Shown: positions 1-8,625 of the stretch, one piece after another
Layout: the number at the start of each line of letters is the position of its first letter
Numbering within the stretch: position 1 is the first letter of the stretch
NCBI RefSeq assembly: GCF_028736035.1
Contig: NZ_CP117866.1
Span: 6,386,001 to 6,450,000 of the forward strand
Direction: 5' to 3'
DNA: 64,000 nucleotides
From: Streptomyces sp. T12
GTDB taxonomy: Bacteria > Actinomycetota > Actinomycetes > Streptomycetales > Streptomycetaceae
Made by a program: the position numbers and the translations under genes
Notes under the pieces: model-generated
What the model was told of the DNA's origin: nothing
The model's input: the letters and a program-made list of their open reading frames with translations, nothing else
Database searches by the model: none

Positions 1-1
1 C

Positions 2-295
2 CACGCACGCGTGTGTGAACGCCTCGGCGACGGCGTGGAGCCGCCCGCGTACCCGGCGGGGGAGGGGCACGCCAAGACCTCCGCGGCCTGGCTCATCGAC
101 AAGGCGGGCTTCACCAAGGGGTACGGCACCGGCCCCGCCCGCATCTCCACCAAGCACACCCTCGCCCTCACCAACCGGGGCGGAGCGACCACCGAGGACC
201 TCCTCGCGCTCGCCCGCGAGGTCGTGGCCGGCGTCCGTGAGACCTTCGGCATCACGCTGGTCAACGAGCCGGTGACGGTCGGCGTGAGCCTGTAG
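2..295 (+). CDS. murB: UDP-N-acetylenolpyruvoylglucosamine reductase, C-terminal part (partial)
   Basis: The gene enters from the left edge; only the last 97 codons or so are present. The visible protein carries the end of the MurB C-terminal domain: [15 protein letters not shown], then the [12 protein letters not shown] stretch and a helix ending in a [11 protein letters not shown] motif. MurB is the cytoplasmic FAD enzyme that reduces UDP-GlcNAc-enolpyruvate to UDP-MurNAc with NADPH for peptidoglycan synthesis. An internal GTG at 11 could be mistaken for a start, but the reading frame is open to the edge and the family is over 300 residues long, so the true start lies outside the window. 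Confidence 0.9.
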   Translation, partial: HARVCERLGDGVEPPAYPAGEGHAKTSAAWLIDKAGFTKGYGTGPARISTKHTLALTNRGGATTEDLLALAREVVAGVRETFGITLVNEPVTVGVSL

Positions 296-313
296 GCCGG
301 GTCTCGGCAGGCC

Positions 314-351
314 CTGAAGGCGGGACCTGAAGGCGGGACCTGAAGGCGGGC
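314..351. repeat. 13-bp tandem repeat, almost three copies
   Basis: The unit CTGAAGGCGGGAC occurs at 314-326 and 327-339, with a nearly complete third copy from 340. It lies just after the murB stop, in the short gap before the convergent oxidoreductase gene. No function is evident. Confidence 0.8.
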
Positions 352-382
352 TGGCCCTGAATCAGGCCCTGCGGGCAAGCCC

Positions 383-1015
383 TCAATAGGCGACGCCCAC
401 GCCCTGCTTCACCGTGGCCCGGTCCCCGATCGCGTCCAGCATCGCGTGCGCCACATCGGCACGCGCCAGGAAGCGGCCCCTGCGTGGAAAGCCGCCCACC
501 ACCCTCCGGTACGTGCCGGTGAGCGGCTTGTCCTGCAGGCGCGGCGGCCGCACGGCCGTCCAGTCCGTGGCGCTGCGGGCCAGCTCGGCCTCCATCTCCC
601 GCAGGTCGGCGTAGATGTCCTTGAGGACCGCGGAGACGATGCCGCGCATCGTCCGGTCGAGGAACCCGTCGCCCTCCGGCTCGGGACCGACCGGCGCCGC
701 GCTCACCACGACCAGCCGCCGCACCTCCTCCGCCTCCAGGGCGCCGAGCACTGTACGCGTCAGGCGCGCCGCGACCCCGGCGTCCTTGCGGCTGCGGGCA
801 CCGAGGCCGGACAGCACCGCGTCCCGGCCGGCGACGGCGGGGCGCAGGGCCTGCGGATCGGCCAGGTCGGCGCGGAACACCTCCAACTGCTCGCCGGTCA
901 CGGTGAACCGCGCCGGATCCCGCACCACTGCCGTGACCTGGTGCCCTGCGTCCAGGGCTTGGCGGACGATCTCCTTGCCCGTGCCTCCGGTGGCGCCGAA
1001 GACGGTGAGTTTCAT
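383..1015 (-). CDS. NAD(P)-binding SDR/NmrA-like oxidoreductase
   Basis: The protein is 210 residues with an N-terminal Rossmann nucleotide-binding motif, KLTVFGATGGTGKEIV, at about residues 2-17. It resembles the NmrA/SDR_a5 group of NAD(P)-binding proteins (flavin-reductase or quinone-oxidoreductase-like), and its substrate is unknown. The ATG at 1015 is chosen over an upstream in-frame GTG at 1099 because GGGAGG lies just before it and because the upstream stretch runs through the operators and promoter region. It is divergent from the TetR gene, with two operator-like palindromes between them, so it is probably the repressed target. Confidence 0.85.
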   Translation of the reverse strand: MKLTVFGATGGTGKEIVRQALDAGHQVTAVVRDPARFTVTGEQLEVFRADLADPQALRPAVAGRDAVLSGLGARSRKDAGVAARLTRTVLGALEAEEVRRLVVVSAAPVGPEPEGDGFLDRTMRGIVSAVLKDIYADLREMEAELARSATDWTAVRPPRLQDKPLTGTYRRVVGGFPRRGRFLARADVAHAMLDAIGDRATVKQGVGVAY

Positions 1016-1047
1016 GGGGCCTCCCGAATCAGGGGTGAAAATGGTGG

Positions 1048-1095
1048 GTGAGTATTCACTCACCACACTCCCTTCTAGAGTGAGTAAGTACTCAC
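1048..1095. promoter_or_regulatory. Two TetR-type operators in the divergent promoter region
   Basis: Two copies of the inverted repeat GTGAGT-N4-ACTCAC are present, at 1048-1063 and 1080-1095. Their centres are 32 bp apart, close to three helical turns. They lie between the oxidoreductase start (1015, minus) and the TetR start (1124, plus), as expected for an autoregulated repressor controlling a divergent target. That the adjacent TetR protein binds them is inferred. Confidence 0.75.
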
Positions 1096-1123
1096 CCATC
1101 CGTCAAGGGCGATTGGACATGCC

Positions 1124-1720
1124 ATGGAGAACCGACCGACCCGCGTTCGCCTGCTCGATGCCGCGCACGACCTGATGCTCACGGTCGGCCTGGCGCGGGC
1201 CACGACGAAGGAGATCGCGCGGGCGGCCGGGTGTTCCGAGGCGGCGCTGTACAAGCACTTCGAGAGCAAGGAGGAGCTGTTCATCCGGGTGCTCACCGAG
1301 CGGCTGCCCCCGCTCCGCCCGTTGCTCAGCAGCCTCGCCGCCGAGCCGGGCAGGCACCCCCTGGAGGAGAACCTCACCGAGATCGCCCGCCAGGCGGCGC
1401 TGTTCTACGAACAGAGCTTCCCGATCGCCGCGTCGCTGTATGCGCAGACCCAGCTCAAACAGCGGCACGACGACGTCATGCGGCAGATGGGGTCGGGACC
1501 GCACGTGCCGATCCAGGAGCTCGACACGTATCTGCGGGCCGAGCAGGAGCTGGGGCGGGTCAGTACGGGCACGGACACGTTCGCGGCGGCGTCGCTGCTG
1601 ATGGGAGCCTGCGCGCAGCGGGCGTTCGCCTATGACGCGACGAAGGAGGCGGTACGGCCGCCGGTGGACGAGTTCGCCGCCCGGCTGGCCCGTACGCTGC
1701 TGGCCGGTATCGCCGACTGA
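1124..1720 (+). CDS. TetR/AcrR-family transcriptional regulator
   Basis: The protein has 198 residues. Its N-terminal helix-turn-helix reads TTKEIARAAGCSEAALYKHF (about residues 27-46) and is followed by ESKEELF, the classic TetR_N pattern. The C-terminal ligand-binding half is divergent, so the effector cannot be named. The start is ATG 1124, and the gene faces away from the oxidoreductase across a pair of palindromes it presumably binds. The stop codon lies inside the first unit of an 18-bp tandem repeat, so the C-terminal residues AGIAD are encoded by repeat sequence. Confidence 0.9.
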   Translation: MENRPTRVRLLDAAHDLMLTVGLARATTKEIARAAGCSEAALYKHFESKEELFIRVLTERLPPLRPLLSSLAAEPGRHPLEENLTEIARQAALFYEQSFPIAASLYAQTQLKQRHDDVMRQMGSGPHVPIQELDTYLRAEQELGRVSTGTDTFAAASLLMGACAQRAFAYDATKEAVRPPVDEFAARLARTLLAGIAD

Positions 1721-1792
1721 GCCGGTATCGCCGACTGAGCCGGTATCGGCGACTGACCCGGTACCGCCGACTGATCCGGTACCGCCGACGAC
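1703..1792. repeat. 18-bp tandem repeat spanning the end of the TetR gene
   Basis: Five consecutive units of GCCGGTATCGCCGACTGA or a close variant lie at 1703, 1721, 1739, 1757 and 1775. The first two are identical and later ones carry one to a few changes. Each of the first four ends in an in-frame TGA, so unit 1 holds the last codons and stop of the TetR gene and the others follow it. The period is a whole number of codons. Confidence 0.9.
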
Positions 1793-1805
1793 GTCGGGAG
1801 GCGGG

Positions 1806-2834
1806 CTAGGCGAGCCAGTCGTCCACCCCCGCCAACAGCTTTGCCTTCACCTCCTCCGGCGCCGCGGAAGCCCGAACCGACTGCCGGGCCAGTTCCGCCA
1901 GTTCCTCGTCCGTGAAGGCGTGGTGGTGGCGGGCGATGTCGTACTGGGCGGCGAGGCGGGAGCCGAAGAGCAGCGGGTCGTCGGCGCCGAGGGCCATCGG
2001 GACGCCGGCCTCGTACAGCGTCCGCAGCGGGACGTCCTCGGGCTTCTCGTAGACACCGAGGGCGACGTTCGACGCGGGACACACCTCGCACGTCACGCCC
2101 CGGTCGGCGAGGCGCTTGAGCAGTCGCGGGTCCTCGGCCGCCCGCACCCCGTGGCCGATCCGGTTCGCGTCCAGGTCGTCCAGGCAGTCACGGACCGAGG
2201 ACGGGCCAGTCAGTTCGCCGCCGTGCGGGGCCGACAGCAGGCCGCCCTCGCGGGCGATGTGGAAGGCACGGTCGAAGTCCCGCGCCATACCCCGGCGTTC
2301 GTCGTTCGACAGCCCGAATCCGACCACGCCCCGGTCGGCGTACCGCACCGCGAGTCGCGCCAGCGTGCGGGCGTCCAGGGGGTGCTTCATACGGTTCGCG
2401 GCGACCAGGACACGCATTCCGACACCCGTGTCCCGCGACGCCGTCTCCACCGCGTCCAGGATGATCTCCAGCGCCGAGATCAGACCGCCCAGCCGGGGCG
2501 CGTACGAGGTGGGGTCGACCTGGATCTCCAGCCAGCCGGAGCCGTCCTTCAGATCCTCCTCCGCGGCCTCCCTGACCAGCCGCTGGATGTCCTCCGGCTG
2601 CCGCAGGCACGAGCGCGCCGCGTCGTACAGGCGCTGGAAACGGAACCAGCCCCGCTCGTCCGTCGCCCGCAGCTTCGGCGACTCCCCGCTGGTCAGCGCG
2701 TCGCTCAGCGCCTCGGGCAGACGCACGCCGTACTTGTCGGCCAGCTCCAGCAGGGTCGCCGGCCGCATCGAGCCGGTGAAGTGCAGGTGCAGATGGGCTT
2801 TCGGCAGCTCAGAGACATCACGTACACGCTCCAT
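1806..2834 (-). CDS. add: Adenosine deaminase
   Basis: The protein has 342 residues and belongs to the metal-dependent adenosine/AMP deaminase family, which converts adenosine to inosine in purine salvage. Visible active-site motifs are LPKAHLHLHFTGS (metal-binding His16 and His18), HGGELTG (corresponding to HAGE), IGHGVRA, CPASN and GADDPLLFG (corresponding to TDDP). The start is ATG 2834; an upstream in-frame start at 2951 would add a basic, non-conserved leader. It lies in the same orientation as aspC. Adenine or another aminopurine as substrate is not excluded. Confidence 0.87.
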   Translation of the reverse strand: MERVRDVSELPKAHLHLHFTGSMRPATLLELADKYGVRLPEALSDALTSGESPKLRATDERGWFRFQRLYDAARSCLRQPEDIQRLVREAAEEDLKDGSGWLEIQVDPTSYAPRLGGLISALEIILDAVETASRDTGVGMRVLVAANRMKHPLDARTLARLAVRYADRGVVGFGLSNDERRGMARDFDRAFHIAREGGLLSAPHGGELTGPSSVRDCLDDLDANRIGHGVRAAEDPRLLKRLADRGVTCEVCPASNVALGVYEKPEDVPLRTLYEAGVPMALGADDPLLFGSRLAAQYDIARHHHAFTDEELAELARQSVRASAAPEEVKAKLLAGVDDWLA

Positions 2835-2970
2835 TCCAGGATCCTGCCGTACACCCCGCCCGCCTCGGTAGCGGTTTCCCCGAACGTGGTCTTGCTCGCA
2901 CGCGCAAACGACGAAGCGGGCCGCTCCCCGAGGGAAACGGCCCGCCACCACTGCTCACGTGAGCAGGTGG

Positions 2971-4197
2971 TCAGTCCCTGGCCTCCGCCAGCAGCTTCTG
3001 GATCCGGCTCACGCCCTCGACGAGGTCCTCGTCACCGAGCGCGTACGACAGCCGCAGATAGCCCGGGGTGCCGAAGGCCTCGCCCGGCACCACCGCGACC
3101 TCGGCCTCTTCCAGGATGAGCGCGGCCAGCTCGACCGAGTCCTGCGGACGCTTGCCGCGGATCTCCTTCCCGATCAGGGCCTTCACCGAGGGGTAGGCGT
3201 AGAAGGCGCCTTCGGGCTCCGGGCAGACCACGCCGTCGATCTCGTTGAGCATCCGCACGATCGTCTTGCGGCGGCGGTCGAAGGCCTCGCGCATCTTCGC
3301 GACCGCGTCCAGGTCGCCCGAGACGGCGGCGAGAGCGGCCACCTGGGCCACGTTCGAGACGTTCGACGTGGCGTGCGACTGGAGGTTGGTCGCGGCCTTC
3401 ACCACGTCCTTGGGGCCGATGATCCAGCCGACCCGCCAGCCCGTCATGGCGTACGTCTTGGCGACACCGTTGACCACGATGCACTTGTCGCGCAGCTCCG
3501 GCAGGACCGCGGGCAGCGACACGGACACCGCGTCGCCGTAGACCAGGTGCTCGTAGATCTCGTCCGTCATCACCCACAGGCCGTGCTCGACGGCCCAGCG
3601 GCCGATCGCCTCGGTCTCGGCCTCGCTGTAGACCGCGCCGGTCGGGTTCGACGGGGAGACGAACAGGACGACCTTCGTCTTCTCCGTACGGGCCGCCTCC
3701 AGCTGCTCGACCGAGACGCGGTAGCCGGTCGTCTCGTCGGCGACGACCTCGACCGGGACACCGCCCGCGAGACGGATCGACTCCGGGTACGTCGTCCAGT
3801 ACGGGGCCGGGACGATGACCTCGTCGCCCGGGTCGAGGATCGCGGCGAAGGCCTCGTAGATGGCCTGCTTGCCGCCGTTGGTGACCAGGATCTGCGAGAC
3901 GTCGGGCTCGTAGCCGGAGTCGCGCAGCGTCTTCGCGGCGATCGCGGCCTTCAGCTCGGGCAGACCGCCGGCCGGCGTGTAGCGGTGGTACTTCGGGTTC
4001 TTGCAGGCCTCGATGGCGGCCTCGACGATGTAGTCCGGGGTCGGGAAGTCGGGCTCGCCGGCGCCGAAGCCGATCACCGGACGCCCGGCGGCCTTGAGGG
4101 CCTTGGCCTTGGCGTCCACGGCGAGGGTGGCGGACTCGGAGATCGCGCCGACTCGGGCGGAGACCCGGCGCTCGGTGGGAGGGGTTGCAGCGCTCAT
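2971..4197 (-). CDS. aspC: Pyridoxal-phosphate aspartate aminotransferase
   Basis: The protein has 408 residues and is a class I/II aminotransferase of fold type I. Visible motifs are [11 protein letters not shown] near the N-terminus, the PSNPTG turn, D212 in [12 protein letters not shown] (pyridine nitrogen contact) and the Schiff-base Lys247 in [15 protein letters not shown]. It is expected to interconvert aspartate and 2-oxoglutarate with oxaloacetate and glutamate in the cytosol. ATG 4197 is chosen because the protein then begins MSAATPP, as I recall for other Streptomyces. An ATG at 4206 would add three residues, and longer extensions run back through the tRNA region. Confidence 0.9.
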   Translation of the reverse strand: MSAATPPTERRVSARVGAISESATLAVDAKAKALKAAGRPVIGFGAGEPDFPTPDYIVEAAIEACKNPKYHRYTPAGGLPELKAAIAAKTLRDSGYEPDVSQILVTNGGKQAIYEAFAAILDPGDEVIVPAPYWTTYPESIRLAGGVPVEVVADETTGYRVSVEQLEAARTEKTKVVLFVSPSNPTGAVYSEAETEAIGRWAVEHGLWVMTDEIYEHLVYGDAVSVSLPAVLPELRDKCIVVNGVAKTYAMTGWRVGWIIGPKDVVKAATNLQSHATSNVSNVAQVAALAAVSGDLDAVAKMREAFDRRRKTIVRMLNEIDGVVCPEPEGAFYAYPSVKALIGKEIRGKRPQDSVELAALILEEAEVAVVPGEAFGTPGYLRLSYALGDEDLVEGVSRIQKLLAEARD

Positions 4198-4366
4198 GGG
4201 GCCCATCGTTTCAGACAGGAAACGTGCCCGGCACGCGGGTTTCACGGACTGAACATCAGCTGAACAACCGTCCGGATCGGGCGCGCGGCCAGGGCGATCT
4301 TGCGTTGTCGCGCGGCCGATCGCCAGGCGATCTTCCGCCGCCCAAGCTCTCATCGGCCACTTTCTG

Positions 4367-4396
4367 TTCGACGAGGCGCCCGGGAGCACGTACACT
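4367..4396 (+). promoter_or_regulatory. Candidate vegetative promoter upstream of tRNA-Trp and secE
   Basis: TTCGAC (4367-4372) and TACACT (4391-4396) are separated by 18 bp, a reasonable Streptomyces housekeeping promoter. The -10 box is 87 bp before the tRNA. The rest of the 285-bp gap between aspC and the tRNA shows no gene. Confidence 0.35.
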
Positions 4397-4482
4397 CTCA
4401 CCTCGTTGGCCTTCAGCAGCCCGCGGTCGCACGGTGCACACCGAGCACTCGGTCGGATGCGGTACGTTGGGGGACACCACAA

Positions 4483-4555
4483 AGGGTCGTAGCTCAATTG
4501 GTAGAGCACCGGTCTCCAAAACCGGCGGTTGGGGGTTCAAGTCCCTCCGGCCCTG
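4483..4555 (+). tRNA. tRNA-Trp (anticodon CCA)
   Basis: A 73-nt cloverleaf can be drawn. The acceptor arm is AGGGTCG/CGGCCCT with one G-T wobble. The D arm contains GCTCAATTGGTAGAGC. The anticodon stem CCGGT/ACCGG closes the loop CTCCAAA with anticodon CCA. The T arm contains GGTTCAAGTCC. The 3' CCA is not encoded: the bases after the discriminator G are CTA. Its place before secE is usual in actinobacteria. Confidence 0.95.
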
Positions 4556-4663
4556 CTACACACACCTTCGCCAGGATGTGTGCGCATGTACGTACAGCAA
4601 TGCACCGCCGTGCGGCTCAGACCGGGCGCGGCACGGCCACGACCCGGAATCAGGTGAGGACGA

Positions 4664-4951
4664 GTGACGGACGCCGTGGGCTCCATCGACATGCCTGATG
4701 CCCAGGACGAGGCGCCGGAGTCCAAGAAGAAGGCCCGAAAGGGTGGCAAGCGCGCCAAGAAGGGCCCGCTGAAGCGACTCGCGCTCTTCTACCGCCAGAT
4801 CGTCGCGGAACTCCGCAAGGTCGTCTGGCCGACGCGCAATCAGTTGACGACGTACACCACTGTGGTGATCCTCTTCGTCGTCATCATGATCGGTCTGGTG
4901 ACCGTGATTGACTATGGGCTCGACCACGCCGCCAAGTACGTCTTCGGCTGA
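4664..4951 (+). CDS. secE: Preprotein translocase subunit SecE
   Basis: The protein has 95 residues. A Lys-rich N-terminal tail (about residues 20-37) precedes the SecE signature [21 protein letters not shown] and one transmembrane helix (about 64-85). SecE clamps SecY in the SecYEG channel. The start is GTG 4664 behind GGTGAGGA. It lies between tRNA-Trp and nusG, the conserved bacterial order, with a hairpin between it and nusG. Confidence 0.96.
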   Translation: MTDAVGSIDMPDAQDEAPESKKKARKGGKRAKKGPLKRLALFYRQIVAELRKVVWPTRNQLTTYTTVVILFVVIMIGLVTVIDYGLDHAAKYVFG

Positions 4952-4963
4952 GCCAAGAGCGAA

Positions 4964-4986
4964 GGGCGCCGCGGTTACCGGCGCCC
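4964..4986 (+). terminator. Hairpin between secE and nusG
   Basis: GGGCGCCG (4964-4971) pairs with CGGCGCCC (4979-4986) around a 7-nt loop and is followed by CTTTC. It is a modest hairpin and may attenuate rather than fully terminate transcription into nusG. Confidence 0.5.
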
Positions 4987-5031
4987 CTTTCGCATGTTCC
5001 ACCCCTATGTATCCAGGAAGAAGCAGCCACC

Positions 5032-5889
5032 GTGTCTGACCAGAACCTGAACGACGCCATCGAGCCACACGGGCAGGAAGTCGAGTCCGTGGAAGACGAG
5101 CTCGACATCGTCGAGGGCGCTGACGAGGACCTGGACGAGGTCGAGGCTGCCGACGCCGAGGCGGGCGAGCCTGCCGAGGAAGCCGCGCTGCACGTCGAGG
5201 ACGAGGCTGCCGTCGAGGCCGAGGCCGAGGCCGCCGACGAGGACGAGGCCGAGGAAGAGCCCGCCGAGCCCGTCGACCCCGTCGTCGCCCTGCGCGAGGA
5301 ACTCCGCACCCTGCCCGGCGAGTGGTACGTCATCCACACCTACGCCGGTTACGAGAACCGCGTGAAGACCAACCTCGAGCAGCGCGCCGTCTCGCTGAAC
5401 GTCGAGGACTACATCTTCCAGGCCGAGGTGCCGCAGGAAGAGGTCGTCCAGATCAAGAACGGCGACCGCAAGACGATCAAGCAGAACAAGCTGCCGGGTT
5501 ACGTCCTGGTCCGTATGGACCTGACCAACGAGTCCTGGGGCGTCGTCCGCAACACCCCGGGCGTCACCGGCTTCGTGGGCAACGCCTACGACCCGTACCC
5601 GCTGACCCTGGACGAGATCGTCAAGATGCTCGCCCCGGAGGCCGAGGAGAAGGCCGCCCGCGAGGCCGCCGAGGCCGAGGGCAAGCCCGCTCCGCAGCGC
5701 AAGGTCGAGGTCCAGGTGCTGGACTTCGAGGTCGGCGACTCGGTCACCGTCACCGACGGCCCGTTCGCCACGCTGCAGGCCACGATCAACGAGATCAACG
5801 CCGACTCGAAGAAGGTCAAGGGCCTGGTGGAGATCTTCGGCCGCGAGACGCCGGTCGAGCTCTCCTTCGACCAGATCCAGAAGAACTAG
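5032..5889 (+). CDS. nusG: Transcription termination/antitermination protein NusG
   Basis: The protein has 285 residues. A very acidic, Ala/Glu/Asp-rich N-terminal extension (about residues 15-90) precedes the NGN domain, which begins [23 protein letters not shown] domain (about 228-285) contains [13 protein letters not shown]. NusG binds RNA polymerase, modulates pausing and links it to Rho or the ribosome. The extension makes it roughly 100 residues longer than E. coli NusG, which is common in actinobacteria. The start is GTG 5032 behind AGGAAG. A strong terminator follows the stop. Confidence 0.96.
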   Translation: MSDQNLNDAIEPHGQEVESVEDELDIVEGADEDLDEVEAADAEAGEPAEEAALHVEDEAAVEAEAEAADEDEAEEEPAEPVDPVVALREELRTLPGEWYVIHTYAGYENRVKTNLEQRAVSLNVEDYIFQAEVPQEEVVQIKNGDRKTIKQNKLPGYVLVRMDLTNESWGVVRNTPGVTGFVGNAYDPYPLTLDEIVKMLAPEAEEKAAREAAEAEGKPAPQRKVEVQVLDFEVGDSVTVTDGPFATLQATINEINADSKKVKGLVEIFGRETPVELSFDQIQKN

Positions 5890-5906
5890 CGGCACAGCAG
5901 CTCTCG

Positions 5907-5950
5907 CAAAGGGCCTCCGACCAGCGTTTCCGCTGGCCGGAGGCCCTTTG
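5907..5950 (+). terminator. Strong terminator after nusG
   Basis: A long hairpin: the outer arm CAAAGGGCCTCCG (5907-5919) pairs with 5938-5950, and the inner arm CCAGCG/CGCTGG encloses the loop TTTC. It ends the secE-nusG unit. Confidence 0.85.
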
Positions 5951-5952
5951 TC

Positions 5953-6144
5953 GTGCGGGTCGGCCTCCGTGCAGACCGCGCCCCCGAAGCGTGCTCGAAC
6001 CATCCTGCTCGTGGCGCCACCAACAGCCAGGAGTTCTGGTCCCTGCCTGCCGACACGGTGAAGGAGTGCACCGCGGCGATCGGCACGCTGCGCGCTCCCG
6101 GCGACCCGGTGCCGGGTCAGGCCACCACGGCCAAGCGCTGCTGA
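5953..6144 (+). other. Unassigned small ORF or remnant between nusG and rplK
   Basis: An open frame of 63 codons begins with GTG immediately after the nusG terminator, without a convincing ribosome site. The latter half (ATNSQEFWSLPADTVKECT and onward) looks more protein-like than the first. I do not recognise it; it may be the tail of a lost gene or chance. The rest of the 470-bp gap holds a GC-rich inverted repeat near 6160-6182 and the rplK promoter. Confidence 0.2.
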
Positions 6145-6234
6145 CCACCCCTCGCGGCCCCCGGCCGACGCGCGGCGGCCGGGGTCGGCCCCTGTTCGGG
6201 GGCTGTGGACGGCCGGGCGCCTGAGCTGCCGGTT

Positions 6235-6262
6235 TTGGCCCTGGCGTGTTACCCGTTATCGT
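6235..6262 (+). promoter_or_regulatory. Candidate promoter for rplK-rplA
   Basis: TTGGCC (6235-6240), a 16-bp spacer and TATCGT (6257-6262) match the Streptomyces vegetative consensus. Transcription would start near 6270, giving a leader of about 90 nt with inverted repeats before rplK. Confidence 0.5.
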
Positions 6263-6359
6263 TGTGCGGTATGCCTCCATCCGGATGATCCGGACACCGC
6301 TCCAGGTGTCAGCGGTACGGGTGGCGGCGCAAAACTCTCACTAAGGACCCGGAGAGAGC

Positions 6360-6794
6360 ATGCCTCCCAAGAAGAAGAAGGTCACGGGGCTTATCAAGCT
6401 CCAGATCCAGGCCGGTGCCGCCAACCCGGCTCCGCCGGTCGGCCCCGCGCTGGGTCAGCACGGCGTGAACATCATGGAGTTCTGCAAGGCCTACAACGCC
6501 GCGACCGAGTCGCAGCGCGGTTGGGTCATCCCGGTGGAGATCACGGTCTACGAGGACCGTTCCTTCACCTTCATCACCAAGACGCCGCCGGCCGCCAAGA
6601 TGATCCTCAAGGCCGCGGGCGTGGAGAAGGGCTCCGGCGAGCCGCACAAGACCAAGGTCGCCAAGATCACCGAGGCGCAGGTCCGCGAGATCGCCACCAC
6701 CAAGATGCCCGACCTCAACGCCAACGACCTGGACGCCGCCGCGAAGATCATCGCCGGCACCGCCCGTTCCATGGGCATCACGGTCGAGGGCTGA
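6360..6794 (+). CDS. rplK: 50S ribosomal protein L11
   Basis: The protein has 144 residues. The N-terminal domain has [27 protein letters not shown], the proline-rich segment that thiopeptides such as thiostrepton contact, and the C-terminal RNA-binding domain ends [11 protein letters not shown]11 binds the GTPase-associated region of 23S rRNA. The start is ATG 6360 behind GGAGAG. It forms the L11 operon with rplA, 79 bp downstream. Confidence 0.98.
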
Positions 6795-6873
6795 CCTCCA
6801 ACCCCCAAGCAGAAGTGAGTGGCAGGGCCTGCTCGGCCCGGACCACAACTCCTAAGAAGCAACAGGAGCAGTA

Positions 6874-7599
6874 GTGAGCAAGCGCAGCAAGACTCTCCGC
6901 GCTGCGGACGCGAAGATCGACCGGGAGAAGCTCTACGCCCCGCTCGAGGCCGTCCGTCTTGCCAAGGAGACGTCCACGTCCAAGTTCGACGGCACCGTCG
7001 AGGTCGCCTTCCGTCTGGGTGTTGACCCGCGTAAGGCCGACCAGATGGTCCGTGGCACCGTGAACCTTCCGCACGGCACCGGTAAGACCGCCCGGGTCCT
7101 GGTCTTCGCGACCGGTGACCGTGCTGCGGCCGCGGAGGCTGCGGGCGCCGACATCGTCGGCTCCGACGAACTGATCGACGAGGTCTCGAAGGGCCGCCTG
7201 GACTTCGACGCCGTCGTCGCCACGCCGGACCTCATGGGCAAGGTCGGCCGCCTCGGCCGCGTGCTCGGTCCGCGTGGTCTGATGCCGAACCCGAAGACCG
7301 GCACCGTGACCCCGGACGTGGCCAAGGCCGTGACCGAGATCAAGGGCGGCAAGATCGAGTTCCGCGTCGACAAGCACTCGAACCTGCACTTCATCATCGG
7401 CAAGGTGTCGTTCGACGACACCAAGCTGGTGGAGAACTACGGCGCCGCGCTGGAGGAGATCCTCCGTCTGAAGCCGTCCGCCGCCAAGGGTCGCTACATC
7501 AAGAAGGCCGCGATCAGCACCACGATCGGCCCCGGCATCCTGGTCGACCCGAACCGCACCCGCAACCTCCTCGTCGAGGAGGACCCGGCCGCGGTCTGA
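6874..7599 (+). CDS. rplA: 50S ribosomal protein L1
   Basis: The protein has 241 residues. The L1 signature [20 protein letters not shown] is present near residues 125-145, and the C-terminus returns to domain I. L1 binds the mobile L1 stalk of 23S rRNA and in many bacteria represses its own L11-L1 mRNA. The start is GTG 6874 behind AGGAG. It ends at a strong terminator. Confidence 0.98.
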   Translation: MSKRSKTLRAADAKIDREKLYAPLEAVRLAKETSTSKFDGTVEVAFRLGVDPRKADQMVRGTVNLPHGTGKTARVLVFATGDRAAAAEAAGADIVGSDELIDEVSKGRLDFDAVVATPDLMGKVGRLGRVLGPRGLMPNPKTGTVTPDVAKAVTEIKGGKIEFRVDKHSNLHFIIGKVSFDDTKLVENYGAALEEILRLKPSAAKGRYIKKAAISTTIGPGILVDPNRTRNLLVEEDPAAV

Positions 7600-7622
7600 G
7601 CCAACGGCTCACCAGGCTCACA

Positions 7623-7659
7623 GACGGGCCCCGCACCCTTCCCGGGTGCGGGGCCCGTC
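7623..7659 (+). terminator. Terminator after rplA
   Basis: A 16-bp perfect stem, 7623-7638 with 7644-7659, has a TTCCC loop. It closes the L11 operon and separates it from the lipoprotein genes. Confidence 0.85.
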
Positions 7660-7729
7660 CCCGTTCTCCGGCCCGTTTGTCAGTGCCCTGGGTTAACGTG
7701 CATTCACGGGATGGGCACAGGGGGGACGA

Positions 7730-8524
7730 ATGACGAGCACGAGGGCGGGCCGGTCGGTCTTCTGGATCGCGCTGCTGACCGCGCTGACGGCCCTGGCCGC
7801 CTGCACGTCCTCCGACCGTCCCGACGAGGAGCCCGCTCGCGCCGTGACGGCCGCCCTGCGCACCGTCGAGCGGTCCACCGACGCCGCCGAGTCCGCCCGC
7901 GTCAGCTCCACGACCACCATGGGCTCGACGCTGTCCATGAAGGCCGACGGCACCCTCGCCTGGGGCGACGGCCTCACCGGCACCCTGACGATCACGTACA
8001 CCGGCGGCACGACGGCCGAGACCATGCGCCGACTGGGCACCACGTCGATGGAGGCCCGCTATCTCCCGGACGCCTACTACGCGCGCATGGGCGACACGTT
8101 CGCCGAGAAGACCGATGGCAAGCACTGGATCAAGTACGGCTACGAAGACCTCAAGCGCGTCGCCGGCGGCTCCGGAGCGGATCTCGCGGACCAGATGCGC
8201 GGCACCGCGCCGCATACGTCCGTGAAGCTGCTGCTGTCCTCCACGGACGTGCGGAAAGTCGGCGAGGAGAAGGTGAGAGGCGAGCACACCACGCACTACT
8301 CCGGCACGGTGCAGGGTGAGGGCGCGACCACGCAGACCTTCGACATATGGGTCGACCACCGGAACCTGCTGGTCAAGAAGGTCGAGAAGGGCCGGATGGC
8401 CACGGGAGAGCTGACCCAGACCGCCTACTACAGCGACTACGGCGTGAAGGCCGCGACCGAGAAGCCTCCGGCGGGGGACACCGCGGACTTCAAGGAGCTG
8501 CTGAAGGCCCCTGAGCGCCGCTGA
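7730..8524 (+). CDS. Putative lipoprotein, first of two tandem paralogues
   Basis: The protein has 264 residues. A signal peptide ends in the lipobox LAAC (Cys near residue 25), so it should be a membrane-anchored extracytoplasmic lipoprotein. The mature part is a single domain with GKHWIKYG, THYSGTV, DIWVDHRNLLVKKV and YYSDYG motifs, generally like LppX/LprG-type actinobacterial lipoproteins. The ligand is unknown. The start is ATG 7730 behind GGGGGGA. The next gene shares these motifs in the same order, pointing to a tandem duplication. Confidence 0.85.
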   Translation: MTSTRAGRSVFWIALLTALTALAACTSSDRPDEEPARAVTAALRTVERSTDAAESARVSSTTTMGSTLSMKADGTLAWGDGLTGTLTITYTGGTTAETMRRLGTTSMEARYLPDAYYARMGDTFAEKTDGKHWIKYGYEDLKRVAGGSGADLADQMRGTAPHTSVKLLLSSTDVRKVGEEKVRGEHTTHYSGTVQGEGATTQTFDIWVDHRNLLVKKVEKGRMATGELTQTAYYSDYGVKAATEKPPAGDTADFKELLKAPERR

Positions 8525-8625
8525 AGGACGCGGAATCCGGAAGACTGTCCAGGCCTCCCGGGTTACGCTCCCGATCTTGCTGTGCGCCGACCACGCACCA
8601 GCCATGCGTTCCTTGGGGGGAATCA

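Noticed and set aside
1630..3119. Plus-strand frame of 495 codons over the deaminase gene
   Set aside because: Antisense of adenosine deaminase, whose motifs are intact on the minus strand.
5032..5310. GAG/GCC-rich repetitive DNA at the start of nusG, considered as a separate repeat
   Set aside because: It simply encodes the acidic Ala/Glu/Asp extension of NusG.
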